Below are positions 26,691 to 35,792 of a DNA stretch of 64,000 nucleotides, in pieces; the first letter of the stretch is position 1; each line of letters opens with the position of its first letter. The notes under the pieces are model-generated. The model ran no database searches. It was not told where the DNA came from and saw only the letters and a program-made list of their open reading frames with translations. The stretch covers positions 186,001-250,000 of the forward strand of contig NZ_QJHB01000003.1 of NCBI RefSeq assembly GCF_003260275.1, read 5' to 3'. The stretch is from Homoserinimonas sp. OAct 916. Its GTDB lineage: Bacteria; Actinomycetota; Actinomycetes; Actinomycetales; Microbacteriaceae. Both the position numbers and the translations under genes were made by a program.

Positions 26691-27620
26691 ATGCTCTGGT
26701 TCATCGGGCGCCGCCTCCTGCAGATGATTCCCGTCTTCTTCGGGGCGACATTTCTCATCTACTTCATGGTCTTCGCCCTTCCCGGCGATCCCATCCTCGC
26801 CCTTTTCGGCGAGAAGACACCGTCACCGGCAGTGGTCGAGCAATTACGGGCTCAATACCACCTCGACCAGCCATTCATTGTGCAATACCTGCTCTACCTC
26901 AAGAGCTTGGTCACGTTTGATCTCGGCAACTCGTTCTCCGGCCGCCCGATTGCCGACGTCATGGCGAAGGCATTCCCGGTCACTCTCAGGCTTGCCACCC
27001 TGGCAGTTCTCTTTGAGGCCGTCGCCGGTATCACAGTCGGCCTGATCTCGGGCCTGCGCAAGGGCAAGTTCTTCGACAGCTCGGCGCTCGTGGTCAGCCT
27101 TCTGCTGATCTCGATTCCGACCTTCGTCATCGGTTTCGTGCTGCAGTACGTCTTCGCAGTGCAACTGGGCTGGACCAAGGCCACGGTCGGTCCTCAGGCC
27201 GGATGGAGTGAGTTGGTGCTCCCGGCGATCGTGCTGGCCTCTGTCTCGTTCGCCTACATCATCCGGCTCACCCGCACCAGCATCTCGGAGAACATGGGTG
27301 CCGACTACGTGCGCACCGCGTCATCGAAGGGGTTGACTCGGGGCCGAGTGGTTCGCGTTCACGTACTGCGCAACTCGTTGATCCCGGTGGTCACGTTCAT
27401 CGGCGCCGACTTCGGAGCACTGATGGTCGGTGCGATCGTGACCGAGGGAATCTTCAACATTCCTGGCGTCGGAGGCACCGTGTTCCAAGCGATCAAGCAG
27501 GGGCAGGGTCCGACGGTGGTCTCCTTCGTGGCCGTGTTCGTGATCATCTTCATGGTCGCGAACCTGCTCGTCGACCTCCTCTACGCCGTTCTCGATCCGA
27601 GGATCCGCTATGCCAACTGA
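26691..27620 (+). CDS. Peptide ABC transporter permease (DppB-type)
   Basis: A 309-residue permease with six helices. It starts LWFIGRRLLQMIPVFFGATF, the usual DppB first helix, then has the ALPGDPILAL turn and the ATPase-coupling EAA loop MGADYVRTASSKGL near residue 205. It forms the pore with the DppC-type partner. Its stop overlaps the next gene's ATG by 11 bp. Confidence 0.93.
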   Translation: MLWFIGRRLLQMIPVFFGATFLIYFMVFALPGDPILALFGEKTPSPAVVEQLRAQYHLDQPFIVQYLLYLKSLVTFDLGNSFSGRPIADVMAKAFPVTLRLATLAVLFEAVAGITVGLISGLRKGKFFDSSALVVSLLLISIPTFVIGFVLQYVFAVQLGWTKATVGPQAGWSELVLPAIVLASVSFAYIIRLTRTSISENMGADYVRTASSKGLTRGRVVRVHVLRNSLIPVVTFIGADFGALMVGAIVTEGIFNIPGVGGTVFQAIKQGQGPTVVSFVAVFVIIFMVANLLVDLLYAVLDPRIRYAN

Positions 27621-28581
27621 TACCGTAAGTCCACCCGGCCGAGGTGGGCGCAGCCCCGACCACTACGTCGCCCCGATCGAAGACACTCCGCTGCAAGCTG
27701 TGGACTCGGTCAAGGTCGACGCCAAGGTGAGCAGTCTGTGGGCCGACGCCTGGCGTGCGATGCGCGCACGACCGCTGTTCTGGTTCTCCTCTGTGATGAT
27801 CCTTTTCATCGCCTTCGTCGGGATCTTTCCGCAGCTGTTCACGAACGAGCTTCCGAACGACAACTGCTTGCTGGCGAACAGCAACGGCGGGCCGACCGCC
27901 GGCCACCCGATGGGTTTCACCAAGCAGGGATGCGATGTCTTCGCCCGCGTCATCTATGGGGCACAGGCTTCGCTGACGGTCGGTGTCGTCGCCACGGTCG
28001 TCGTCGTGCTCATCGGTGTGGTTCTCGGAGCTGTTGCCGGCTTCTACGGCGGCTTTTCTGACGGGTTGATCTCCCGAGCCACCGATATCTTCTTCGCGAT
28101 CCCATTCGTGTTGGGAGCTATCGTGCTCCTGTCGGTGTTCCAGGGTCCGTCGAACGCGATCATCGTGGCACTGATCCTGTCGCTCTTCGGATGGCCCCAG
28201 ACGGCGAGGATCACGCGGGGCGCCGTGCTCGAAGCGCGCGGAGCCGACTACGTCACCGCATCGATCGCATTGGGCGTCACTCGGTTCAAGGTCCTTCTGA
28301 AGCACGTTCTGCCGAACGCGATCGCACCAGTGATCGTGGTGGCAACCGTATCTCTCGGTATCTTCATCGTCGCCGAGGCGACGCTTTCATACCTGGGGGT
28401 CGGACTCCCGCCGAGTGTGATGAGTTGGGGCAATGACATCGCCCAGGCCCAGGTCTCCATCCGCACAGCGCCCATGACCCTGTTCTACCCGGCCGCAGCC
28501 CTGTCGCTCACCGTCCTGAGCTTTCTGATGCTCGGCGACGTCGTGCGAGACGCGCTCGACCCGAAGGAGCGTGCTCGATGA
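27610..28581 (+). CDS. Peptide ABC transporter permease (DppC-type)
   Basis: A 323-residue partner permease. A cytosolic N-terminal tail of about 55 residues leads into the first helix (FWFSSVMILFIAFVGIFPQL). The EAA loop is EARGADYVTASIALGV near residue 210, and the end LGDVVRDALDPKERAR is typical of DppC/OppC. It overlaps the upstream permease by 11 bp and the ATPase by 4 bp, so all three are co-translated. Confidence 0.93.
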   Translation: MPTDTVSPPGRGGRSPDHYVAPIEDTPLQAVDSVKVDAKVSSLWADAWRAMRARPLFWFSSVMILFIAFVGIFPQLFTNELPNDNCLLANSNGGPTAGHPMGFTKQGCDVFARVIYGAQASLTVGVVATVVVVLIGVVLGAVAGFYGGFSDGLISRATDIFFAIPFVLGAIVLLSVFQGPSNAIIVALILSLFGWPQTARITRGAVLEARGADYVTASIALGVTRFKVLLKHVLPNAIAPVIVVATVSLGIFIVAEATLSYLGVGLPPSVMSWGNDIAQAQVSIRTAPMTLFYPAAALSLTVLSFLMLGDVVRDALDPKERAR

Positions 28582-30341
28582 GCATCGACACTCAGGCCAA
28601 CGTCGGTACCGCATCGGCGGCCACCGCTGACCAGCGCAAGCCGATGTTGGAGGTGCGCGACCTCCAGGTCGGGTTCACGACCCAGGACAAGGGCATCGTG
28701 CCTGCCGTGCGCGGTGTGAACTTCACGCTGAACGCAGGAGAGACTCTTGCGATCGTTGGAGAGTCCGGAAGCGGCAAGTCGACGACGGCGCACGCGATCA
28801 TCAATCTGCTCCCCGGCACCGGCAAGATCACCGGCGGCTCGGTTTTCTTCGACGGTGAAGAGATCAGCGCGATGAACGCGAGACAGATCGAGGATGTGCG
28901 CGGGCGCCTGATCGGCTTCGTACCCCAGGACCCGATGTCCAACCTCAACCCGGTCTGGAACATCGGTTTTCAGGTGGAGGAGACCCTCCGGGCGAACGGC
29001 CTGGCCGACTCGAAGACGGATGCTCGGCAGAAGGCAATCAAAGTGTTGCAGGAGGCCGGCCTGTCTGACGCGGCCAGCCGATTGAAGCAGTACCCCCACC
29101 AGTTCTCGGGAGGCATGCGCCAGCGGGTGCTGATTGGTATCGGACTGTCTTCGCAGCCGAAGCTGCTGATCGCCGACGAGCCGACCTCGGCGCTGGATGT
29201 CACCGTACAGAAAGTGATCCTCGACCACTTGGCCATGCTCACGCGGGAGACAGGCACTTCAGTGCTGTTCATCACCCACGACCTGGGTCTTGCTGCCGAG
29301 CGGGCGGAGAAGCTGGTGGTGATGTACCAGGGCAAGATTGTCGAGTCGGGGCGGTCCAAAGACATTCTGGCCGACCCGGTGCATCCCTACACTCGTCGCC
29401 TGGTGGCTGCGGCTCCGAGCCTGGCGTCGAAGCGGATGCAGATCCAGAAGGTTGAAGACGCCGACGCCACCGAGTTGACCGACGCGCTCGACGTGACCAT
29501 GATCGAACGGGCTGAGCAGCGAGAGGAACGGGCAAAGTCCGGTCGCGGTTACATCACGGTGTCGGATGTCTCGAAGACGTACACGATTCGCCGAGGTGGT
29601 TTCAAGGCGGATCTCTTCACCGCGGTCGACAAGGTCTCGTTCCAGATCGACAAAGGCACGACGATGGGCATCGTCGGGGAGTCCGGCAGCGGTAAGTCGA
29701 CCCTCGCCAAGCTCATGCTCAAACTGGAGCCGTTGTCTGGTGGGGCGATCTCGGTCGACGGGAAGGACATCGACAGCATCAAGGGTGCCAAGGAGTTGTT
29801 GGCGTTCAGGCGCAAGGTGCAGCCTGTTTTCCAAGATCCGTACGGCACGCTCGACCCGATGTACAACATCGCCAACACCATCGCCGAACCGTTGAACACG
29901 CACAAGATCGGTACTTCCAAGCAGCGGCGTGCGAGGGTCAGGGAATTACTCGACCAGGTGCTCATGCCCCAGTCGACGATGAACCGGTACCCGGGCGAGC
30001 TCTCCGGTGGTCAGCGCCAGCGCATTGCGATCGCGCGAGCGCTCGCGTTGAAGCCTGAAATACTGGTTCTCGACGAGGCGGTTTCGGCCCTCGACGTTCT
30101 CGTGCAGGGCCAGGTCTTGAACCTTCTGACCGAGCTGCAGCAGGAGCTCGGTCTGACTTATATGTTCATCACCCACGACCTCGCAGTCGTGCGGCTGGTG
30201 GCTGACCGGGTCTGCGTCATGCAGAAGGGTCGCATCGTGGAGACGGCGACCACCGACGAGGTGTTCGACAACCCCAAGGAGCTGTACACGCAGGAGTTGC
30301 TCTCGGCGATCCCCGGCGCGGGCTTCGAGTTCGGTCGGTAG
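28578..30341 (+). CDS. Peptide ABC transporter ATPase, two nucleotide-binding domains fused (DppD-DppF type)
   Basis: In 587 residues it holds two complete ABC domains. Domain 1 has Walker A GESGSGKSTTAH near residue 59, the signature FSGGMRQRV near 176 and Walker B LLIADEPTSALD near 196. Domain 2 has GESGSGKSTLAK near 371, the signature LSGGQRQRI near 476 and EILVLDEAVSALD near 496. Separate DppD and DppF proteins are usual in E. coli; the fused form is common in Actinobacteria. The 4-bp overlap with the permease gene closes the operon. Confidence 0.94.
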   Translation: MSIDTQANVGTASAATADQRKPMLEVRDLQVGFTTQDKGIVPAVRGVNFTLNAGETLAIVGESGSGKSTTAHAIINLLPGTGKITGGSVFFDGEEISAMNARQIEDVRGRLIGFVPQDPMSNLNPVWNIGFQVEETLRANGLADSKTDARQKAIKVLQEAGLSDAASRLKQYPHQFSGGMRQRVLIGIGLSSQPKLLIADEPTSALDVTVQKVILDHLAMLTRETGTSVLFITHDLGLAAERAEKLVVMYQGKIVESGRSKDILADPVHPYTRRLVAAAPSLASKRMQIQKVEDADATELTDALDVTMIERAEQREERAKSGRGYITVSDVSKTYTIRRGGFKADLFTAVDKVSFQIDKGTTMGIVGESGSGKSTLAKLMLKLEPLSGGAISVDGKDIDSIKGAKELLAFRRKVQPVFQDPYGTLDPMYNIANTIAEPLNTHKIGTSKQRRARVRELLDQVLMPQSTMNRYPGELSGGQRQRIAIARALALKPEILVLDEAVSALDVLVQGQVLNLLTELQQELGLTYMFITHDLAVVRLVADRVCVMQKGRIVETATTDEVFDNPKELYTQELLSAIPGAGFEFGR

Positions 30342-30512
30342 GTCTTCGGTCGGTGGGTCGCGCCTCCAACTGGATCGGCCTGCACCGATGCCGTCGAAGA
30401 TTCAGGATGACAGGCGAGCGGACGACCAGAGACGGTCGGCAGTCCTGTCGACCTGAATTTTCCGTGTGTTCAGCGCGACGATTCACCCGGGGATTACCAG
30501 CAGGGGAGAGGC

Positions 30513-31985
30513 TCACAGCCGGCCGGTGAGCCTCCGGTGGAACTCGGCGCTGCGGTCGTCGAGCCCGACAAAGCTGACGAGGGTATTCTGCGCGCGGTAC
30601 TTCTCCTCGACCGAGTCGAGCACGGCAACGGATGACGCATCCCAGATCTGAGTGTTTGTGAAGTCGATCGTGACCCGGGCAGGGTCACTTGTATAGGAGA
30701 ACTGCTCCACCAGGTCGTTGCTGCTGCCGAAGAACAGCGGACCGTGCACCAGGTACCGCACCGACGTGAGATCGGACGTCAGAATGCGCTCCACCCGGAT
30801 GACGTGGGCGACCCGGCGGGCGAACAGCACGATTGCCAGCAGTGCGCCGGCGGCGACACCGATCGCCAGGTTGTTCGTCGCGACCACCACCCCCACCGTC
30901 GTGAGCATGACCACGGTCTCTGGGATGGGCATGCGTCGAAGCGTTGACGGTCGCACACTGTGCCAGTTCACCGTGCTGATGGCCACGACCATCATCACCG
31001 CGGCAAGAGCGACCATCGGGATCTGCTCCATCAGGTCGCTGAGCACCGTCATCAGCAGGAGTAGGAACACCCCCGCCACGAACGTGGACACGCGGGTGCG
31101 CGCCCGGCCGAGTTTCACATTCACCACGGTCTGGCCGATCATGGCACAGCCGGCGATCCCACCCCACAGGCCGGCGAGGATGTTCGCGACGCCGAGCGCC
31201 CATGATTCGCGCGTCTTGTTGGAGCGCGTGTCGGTGAGGTCGTCGACGAGTTTTGCGGTGAGCAGCGTCTCCATCAGCCCCACGAACGCAACGCTGAGCG
31301 CCGTCGGCGTGATGATGCGCAGCGTCTCCAGATCGAGTGGCACCAGAAGTGGCGTGATCCCCGGTAGCCCGCCGGAGACCGCGCGCTGGTCGCCCACAGT
31401 CGGCACGTTCAGGTGGGCGATCATCGTGATCGCCGTGACCACGACAATGGCCACCAATGGGGCCGGCACGGTCTTGGTGAATCGGGGCAACACCGTGACG
31501 ATCAGAATTGTGATGATGAACAGGGGGTAGACCAGCCAGGGCACGCCTAAAAGGTGTGGCACCTGGGCGACGAAGATGAGGATCCCCAAGGCGTTCACAA
31601 AGCCGATCATCACCGAGCGCGGGATGAAGCGCATCAGTCGTGCCATCCCTGTCACACCGAAGAGTATTTGGATCAATCCGGCCATCACGACCGCAGGGAG
31701 AAGGTACTCGACCCCGTGTTCGGTGACCATGGGGGCGACAACCAGGGCGACCGCCCCCGCGGCTGCCGTGATCATCGCCGGTCGGCCGCCGAGAATCGAC
31801 ATCGAGATGGCAAGGACGACGGATGCCAGCAGGCTGACCTTCGGGTCGACCCCGGCGATGATGGAGAAGGAGATGACCTCGGGGATCAGCGCGAGGGTCG
31901 TGACGATGCCGGCGAGCACCTCGACGCTGAGTGTGCGCGGGTTGCGCAGCACCGTGCGGAGCGTGGGGGCGGGGTTCTTGGTCAC
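30513..31985 (-). CDS. SulP family inorganic anion transporter with STAS domain
   Basis: A 490-residue SulP/SLC26 protein. About 10-12 membrane helices include LAGIVTTLALIPEVISFSII (family helix 1 region) and GRPAMITAAAGAVALVV, and a C-terminal STAS domain runs from about residue 395 (GPLFFGSSNDLVEQF, then VTIDFTNTQIWDASSVAVLD). Substrates in the family are sulfate, bicarbonate or other anions. I placed the start at the GTG at 31985 because a -10-like TATACA lies on the minus strand near 32026; an in-frame ATG at 32045 would add 20 residues. No clear RBS precedes either. It divides the two peptide-transporter loci. Confidence 0.88.
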   Translation of the reverse strand: MTKNPAPTLRTVLRNPRTLSVEVLAGIVTTLALIPEVISFSIIAGVDPKVSLLASVVLAISMSILGGRPAMITAAAGAVALVVAPMVTEHGVEYLLPAVVMAGLIQILFGVTGMARLMRFIPRSVMIGFVNALGILIFVAQVPHLLGVPWLVYPLFIITILIVTVLPRFTKTVPAPLVAIVVVTAITMIAHLNVPTVGDQRAVSGGLPGITPLLVPLDLETLRIITPTALSVAFVGLMETLLTAKLVDDLTDTRSNKTRESWALGVANILAGLWGGIAGCAMIGQTVVNVKLGRARTRVSTFVAGVFLLLLMTVLSDLMEQIPMVALAAVMMVVAISTVNWHSVRPSTLRRMPIPETVVMLTTVGVVVATNNLAIGVAAGALLAIVLFARRVAHVIRVERILTSDLTSVRYLVHGPLFFGSSNDLVEQFSYTSDPARVTIDFTNTQIWDASSVAVLDSVEEKYRAQNTLVSFVGLDDRSAEFHRRLTGRL

Positions 31986-32213
31986 AGTGTTGAAGGCTAA
32001 CAGGATTGAAGCCCGGCGGTGTATACAGGGGCTGGTGCGGAGCATTGGGTGGTGGACACCTGCGCGACGGAGAATTTCGGTTACCGATCGATAACATTCG
32101 GCGCGTTGCTCTGTAAAAAGTGGGCCCCCCGATCTAGGGTCAAGTCAAGAGGAGACATCGGTGTTATCCATCACGGTGTCTCAGACCCATGTTTATCAAT
32201 AGGGAGGAACACC

Positions 32214-34055
32214 GTGAGACTACGACGACTAATGGCGGCGGGTGCCGTCGTCAGCGCCGGCGCACTCGTGCTGAGCGCCTGCGCACTGCCGCAACAGTCC
32301 GAGGTTATTCAGGGCACGTCGATAACCGTGGCCTGGAACGACCCATTCCAGGCGTACAATACGTCGACCGCTGATGACAATGCGAGTGCGAACGCGAACA
32401 TTGTCTATCTGGCCAACCGCAACTTCAACTATTACAACGCGGAACCCAAGCTGGTGCAGGACACCGATTTCGGCAAGTACGAGGTCACCAACGAAAGCCC
32501 GTTGACGGTCAAGTACACCGTCAACGACGGTGTCAAGTGGTCCGACGGCACTCCCGTCGACGGTGTCGACCTGTTGATGCAGTGGGCGGCGACGACCACC
32601 CACATGAACAGCGTCGAGCCGAAGTACGACGACGCAACCGGTGAGATCACCAACCAGGCTGAGGTGGACGCGGGCACCTACTGGAACAGTGGCGCCGTTG
32701 CCGGCCAGGCCCTCGACCTGGTCACCCAGACCCCGGTGCTCGGGGACAACAATCGTTCGTTGACGATCATCTACGATGAGCCCTACGTGGACTGGGAACT
32801 CGGACTCAGCGTGGGCGTTGCCGCTCACGGTACGGTGCAGATGGCCTACCCCGACAAGAAGTACACGGGCGAAGACGCCAAGAAGGACTTCGTCAAGGCC
32901 GTGCAGGACAAGGACTTCGCCTGGCTGAAGCCGGTCGCGCACTCCTGGAATGTCGACTACAAGTACGTCGACATGCCGACCGAGGCGCAGAAGACCCTGT
33001 CGAACGGTGCCTACACGATCACGGATCTGAAGAAGGACCAGTACGTGACGCTGACGGCCAACCCCGACTACAACTGGGGCCCGTCACCGAAGTACGAGAA
33101 GATCACTGTTCGGTTCATCAGCGACCCGCAGGCCCAGATCCAGGCGCTCCAGAATGACGAGGTGCAGATCGCTTCGGGTCAACCCACCGCTGACCTGATC
33201 ACGCAGCTCAAGGGCATGCAGGGCGTCACCTACGTGGGTTCCATCGATGCGGTCTACGAGCACGTGGACATGCAGGTCACCAACGGCGGGCCGTTCGACG
33301 CCAAGAGCTACGGCGGCGATGAGGCCAAGGCGCTCAAGGTGCGCCAGGCGTTCTTGAAGACGATTCCTCGCCAGGAAATTCTCGACAAGCTGATCAAGCC
33401 GCTGCAGGAGAACGCCGAGATTCGTAACTCGAACGTCTTCGTTCCGGGTTCGGAGGGTTACAAGGCCTCGGTGGCTGTCAACGGTTACTCCGCCTATGAC
33501 GTGGTGGACATCGCGGGCGCGAAGGCTCTGCTGGCTGAGGTCGGTGTCGCCACTCCGATCAAGGTGCGCCTGATCTACGGTGAGGGAAATACGCGCCGTG
33601 CCCAGGAATACGAACTGATGCGCCAGAGCGCCGAGCAAGCCGGATTCACCCTGATCGACGGTGCATCCGGCACCTGGGGCAACGACGTGTTCGCCAAGCC
33701 GGATGTCTATGATGCGGCCTTGTTCGGCTGGCAGTCGACCAGCCTCGCTGTGGGCGAGTCGTCGGCCAACTACCAGACGGGTGGGGCGAACAACCCCTAC
33801 GGCTGGTCGAATGCCGACGTTGACAGCGAGTTCAAGGCGCTGCAGACCGAGACCGATACCCAGAAGCAGATCCAGATCCTGGTGAAGGCCGAGACCGACA
33901 TCGTCAATGAGGCGTGGACGATCCCGATCTTCCAGTTCCCTGGCGTGACCGCGTGGAGCGACAAGATCACCGGCGTGAGCGCGGCGCCTCTGTCGCCGAC
34001 CTACTTCTGGAACTACTGGGAGTGGGCGCCGGTCTCAACGGCATCCAGCAAGTAG
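32214..34055 (+). CDS. ABC transporter family substrate-binding lipoprotein (second peptide locus)
   Basis: A 613-residue family-5 solute-binding protein with a lipoprotein signal and lipobox LSAC (Cys23). Binding-protein features are DGVKWSDGTPVDGVDLLMQW near residue 103 (the KWSDGTP motif), SNGAYTITDLKKDQY near 263 and RQAFLKTIPRQEILDKL near 380. The GTG start at 32214 follows GGGAGGA; the frame upstream has no signal character. It delivers peptides or similar compounds to the permease pair downstream. A strong hairpin follows its stop. Confidence 0.92.
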   Translation: MRLRRLMAAGAVVSAGALVLSACALPQQSEVIQGTSITVAWNDPFQAYNTSTADDNASANANIVYLANRNFNYYNAEPKLVQDTDFGKYEVTNESPLTVKYTVNDGVKWSDGTPVDGVDLLMQWAATTTHMNSVEPKYDDATGEITNQAEVDAGTYWNSGAVAGQALDLVTQTPVLGDNNRSLTIIYDEPYVDWELGLSVGVAAHGTVQMAYPDKKYTGEDAKKDFVKAVQDKDFAWLKPVAHSWNVDYKYVDMPTEAQKTLSNGAYTITDLKKDQYVTLTANPDYNWGPSPKYEKITVRFISDPQAQIQALQNDEVQIASGQPTADLITQLKGMQGVTYVGSIDAVYEHVDMQVTNGGPFDAKSYGGDEAKALKVRQAFLKTIPRQEILDKLIKPLQENAEIRNSNVFVPGSEGYKASVAVNGYSAYDVVDIAGAKALLAEVGVATPIKVRLIYGEGNTRRAQEYELMRQSAEQAGFTLIDGASGTWGNDVFAKPDVYDAALFGWQSTSLAVGESSANYQTGGANNPYGWSNADVDSEFKALQTETDTQKQIQILVKAETDIVNEAWTIPIFQFPGVTAWSDKITGVSAAPLSPTYFWNYWEWAPVSTASSK

Positions 34056-34080
34056 CATCACAGCACCACGGCAATACCTT

Positions 34081-34118
34081 CACGATCCGGTCGCACCACG
34101 CGGTGCGGCCGGATCGTG
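34081..34118 (+). terminator. Long hairpin after the second binding-protein gene
   Basis: CACGATCCGGTCGCACC (34081-34097), loop ACGC, and GGTGCGGCCGGATCGTG (34102-34118) form a 17-bp stem with one G-U wobble. There is no T-run. As in the first locus, it sits between the binding protein and the permeases, suggesting partial termination or mRNA stabilisation. Confidence 0.65.
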
Positions 34119-34246
34119 CGGCCGGGTGCAGAACACAACTTGTTCTACCGCCCGGCACCTGGGCCAGTCCACAAACCGGTGTCAGCGGATAGAATCCGAA
34201 CACGAATGGCTGACCCGCTTTCCCATCCGGAAAGAATTGAAGAAGG

Positions 34247-35788
34247 GTGCGACACACCGCTGTGTTAACTTTTGTGATTCGGCGCCTGGGCGCCTCGGTG
34301 CTCGTACTCCTCGGGGCCAGCTTCATCATCTATGTGCTCGCGGCGAACGCGGGAGACCCGCTTGAAGACCTGCGTGCATCGACGGCCATCAACAAGGAAC
34401 AACTGATCCAGGCACGCATCACGTTGCTCAATCTGGATGTGCCCGCACCGCTTCGGTACTTCATCTGGCTGGGCGGCGTGCTCCGCTTCTTCATCGGCGA
34501 CTTCGACCTCGGCAAGAACCTCGCCGGGCAGGAAGTCACGGCCCTGGTCGGCTCCTCGATGTGGCAGACCATCCAACTCGTCACCTTCGCCACCATCATC
34601 GCCATCGTGATCGGTGTGGCAATCGGCATGACCACCGCGCTGCGCCAATACAGCGGCTACGACTACTCGGTCACATTCTTGGCGTTCCTGTTCTTCTCAC
34701 TGCCCGTCTTCTTCGTGGCCGTGCTGCTCAAACAGTACGTGGCAATCGGTTTCAACAATTTTCTGGCGGATCCGGTGATACCACCGGTCACGATCGTCGT
34801 ACTCTCGCTGATATCCGGCTTCGTGTGGATGAGCATCATAGGCGGGGATCCGAAACCGCGACTGATCGTATTCGGTTCAGCGACCCTCATCACCGCGGCC
34901 GTGCTCGGCTACCTGTTGGTCACCAACTGGTTCCAGTACCCGGGGCTCGGCCCCGTGCTGATCCTCGGTCTCGGGGCACTGGGGGCAGTGGCCGGAACGG
35001 CGATTTCGACCGGAATCAGCAACCGCCGTGCCTTGTATGCATCGCTTGTTCCACCGGTCCTCGGTGCGCTCCTGTGGTATCCGTTGCAGTTCGTGATGAC
35101 CGTGCAGGCCAGCGCGTGGCTGGTGCCCATCCTGATCGGCGCATTCCTCGTCGGCGGCGGCGCGATCGGCTATGCGATGGGTCTCCACGACAAGTGGGTC
35201 GCCGCTCGCGGGGGTGCCGCAAGCGGCGCGTTCGTAGCGATCCTGCTGGTGCTCGACCGGATCATGCAATCGTGGCCCGACTACGTGACCAACACCGGTG
35301 GGCGTCCGATCGCGACCATCGGCGGTTCGACCCCCGATCTGCACGGCTCGATCTGGATAGGGATGCTGGACTCGTACACGCACCTGCTCCTCCCGACGGT
35401 CGCCCTGCTGCTCATCTCCTTGGCCAGTTACTCGCGGTACGCCAGGGCGAGCCTGCTCGAAGTGATGAACCAGGACTACGTGCGCACCGCACGGGCAAAG
35501 GGTCTGACCGAGCGCACGGTGATCATGCGCCACGCCTTCCGCAACGCGATGATTCCAATCGCGACGATCATCGCGTTCGACGTCGGCGGGCTGATCGGCG
35601 GCGCGATCATCACCGAGCGCATCTTCGCGTGGAAGGGTATGGGCTCCCTGTTTCAGGATGCACTCGACCACGTCGACATGAATCCGCTGATGGCCTTCAT
35701 CCTCATCGTGAGCGCACTGACAGTGATCGCCAATCTTTTGGCCGACGTCGCATATTCGATTCTCGATCCCCGGATCAGGGTGGGTTAG
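34247..35788 (+). CDS. ABC transporter permease (DppB-type) with a large internal membrane insertion
   Basis: A 513-residue permease compared with the usual 310-340. It starts like DppB (FVIRRLGASVLVLLGASFII), and the ATPase-coupling loop VMNQDYVRTARAKGL lies near residue 405 instead of about 225. The roughly 175 extra residues (about 185-380) are hydrophobic and include several extra helices (for example LGPVLILGLGALGAVAGTA). The start codon is uncertain: GTG at 34247, with another GTG at 34262. It lies 4 bp before the next permease. Confidence 0.9.
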   Translation: MRHTAVLTFVIRRLGASVLVLLGASFIIYVLAANAGDPLEDLRASTAINKEQLIQARITLLNLDVPAPLRYFIWLGGVLRFFIGDFDLGKNLAGQEVTALVGSSMWQTIQLVTFATIIAIVIGVAIGMTTALRQYSGYDYSVTFLAFLFFSLPVFFVAVLLKQYVAIGFNNFLADPVIPPVTIVVLSLISGFVWMSIIGGDPKPRLIVFGSATLITAAVLGYLLVTNWFQYPGLGPVLILGLGALGAVAGTAISTGISNRRALYASLVPPVLGALLWYPLQFVMTVQASAWLVPILIGAFLVGGGAIGYAMGLHDKWVAARGGAASGAFVAILLVLDRIMQSWPDYVTNTGGRPIATIGGSTPDLHGSIWIGMLDSYTHLLLPTVALLLISLASYSRYARASLLEVMNQDYVRTARAKGLTERTVIMRHAFRNAMIPIATIIAFDVGGLIGGAIITERIFAWKGMGSLFQDALDHVDMNPLMAFILIVSALTVIANLLADVAYSILDPRIRVG

Positions 35789-35792
35789 ACAA

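Noticed and set aside
30342-30512. Possible terminator between the first peptide operon and sulP
   Set aside because: No convincing stem-loop with a T-run was found.
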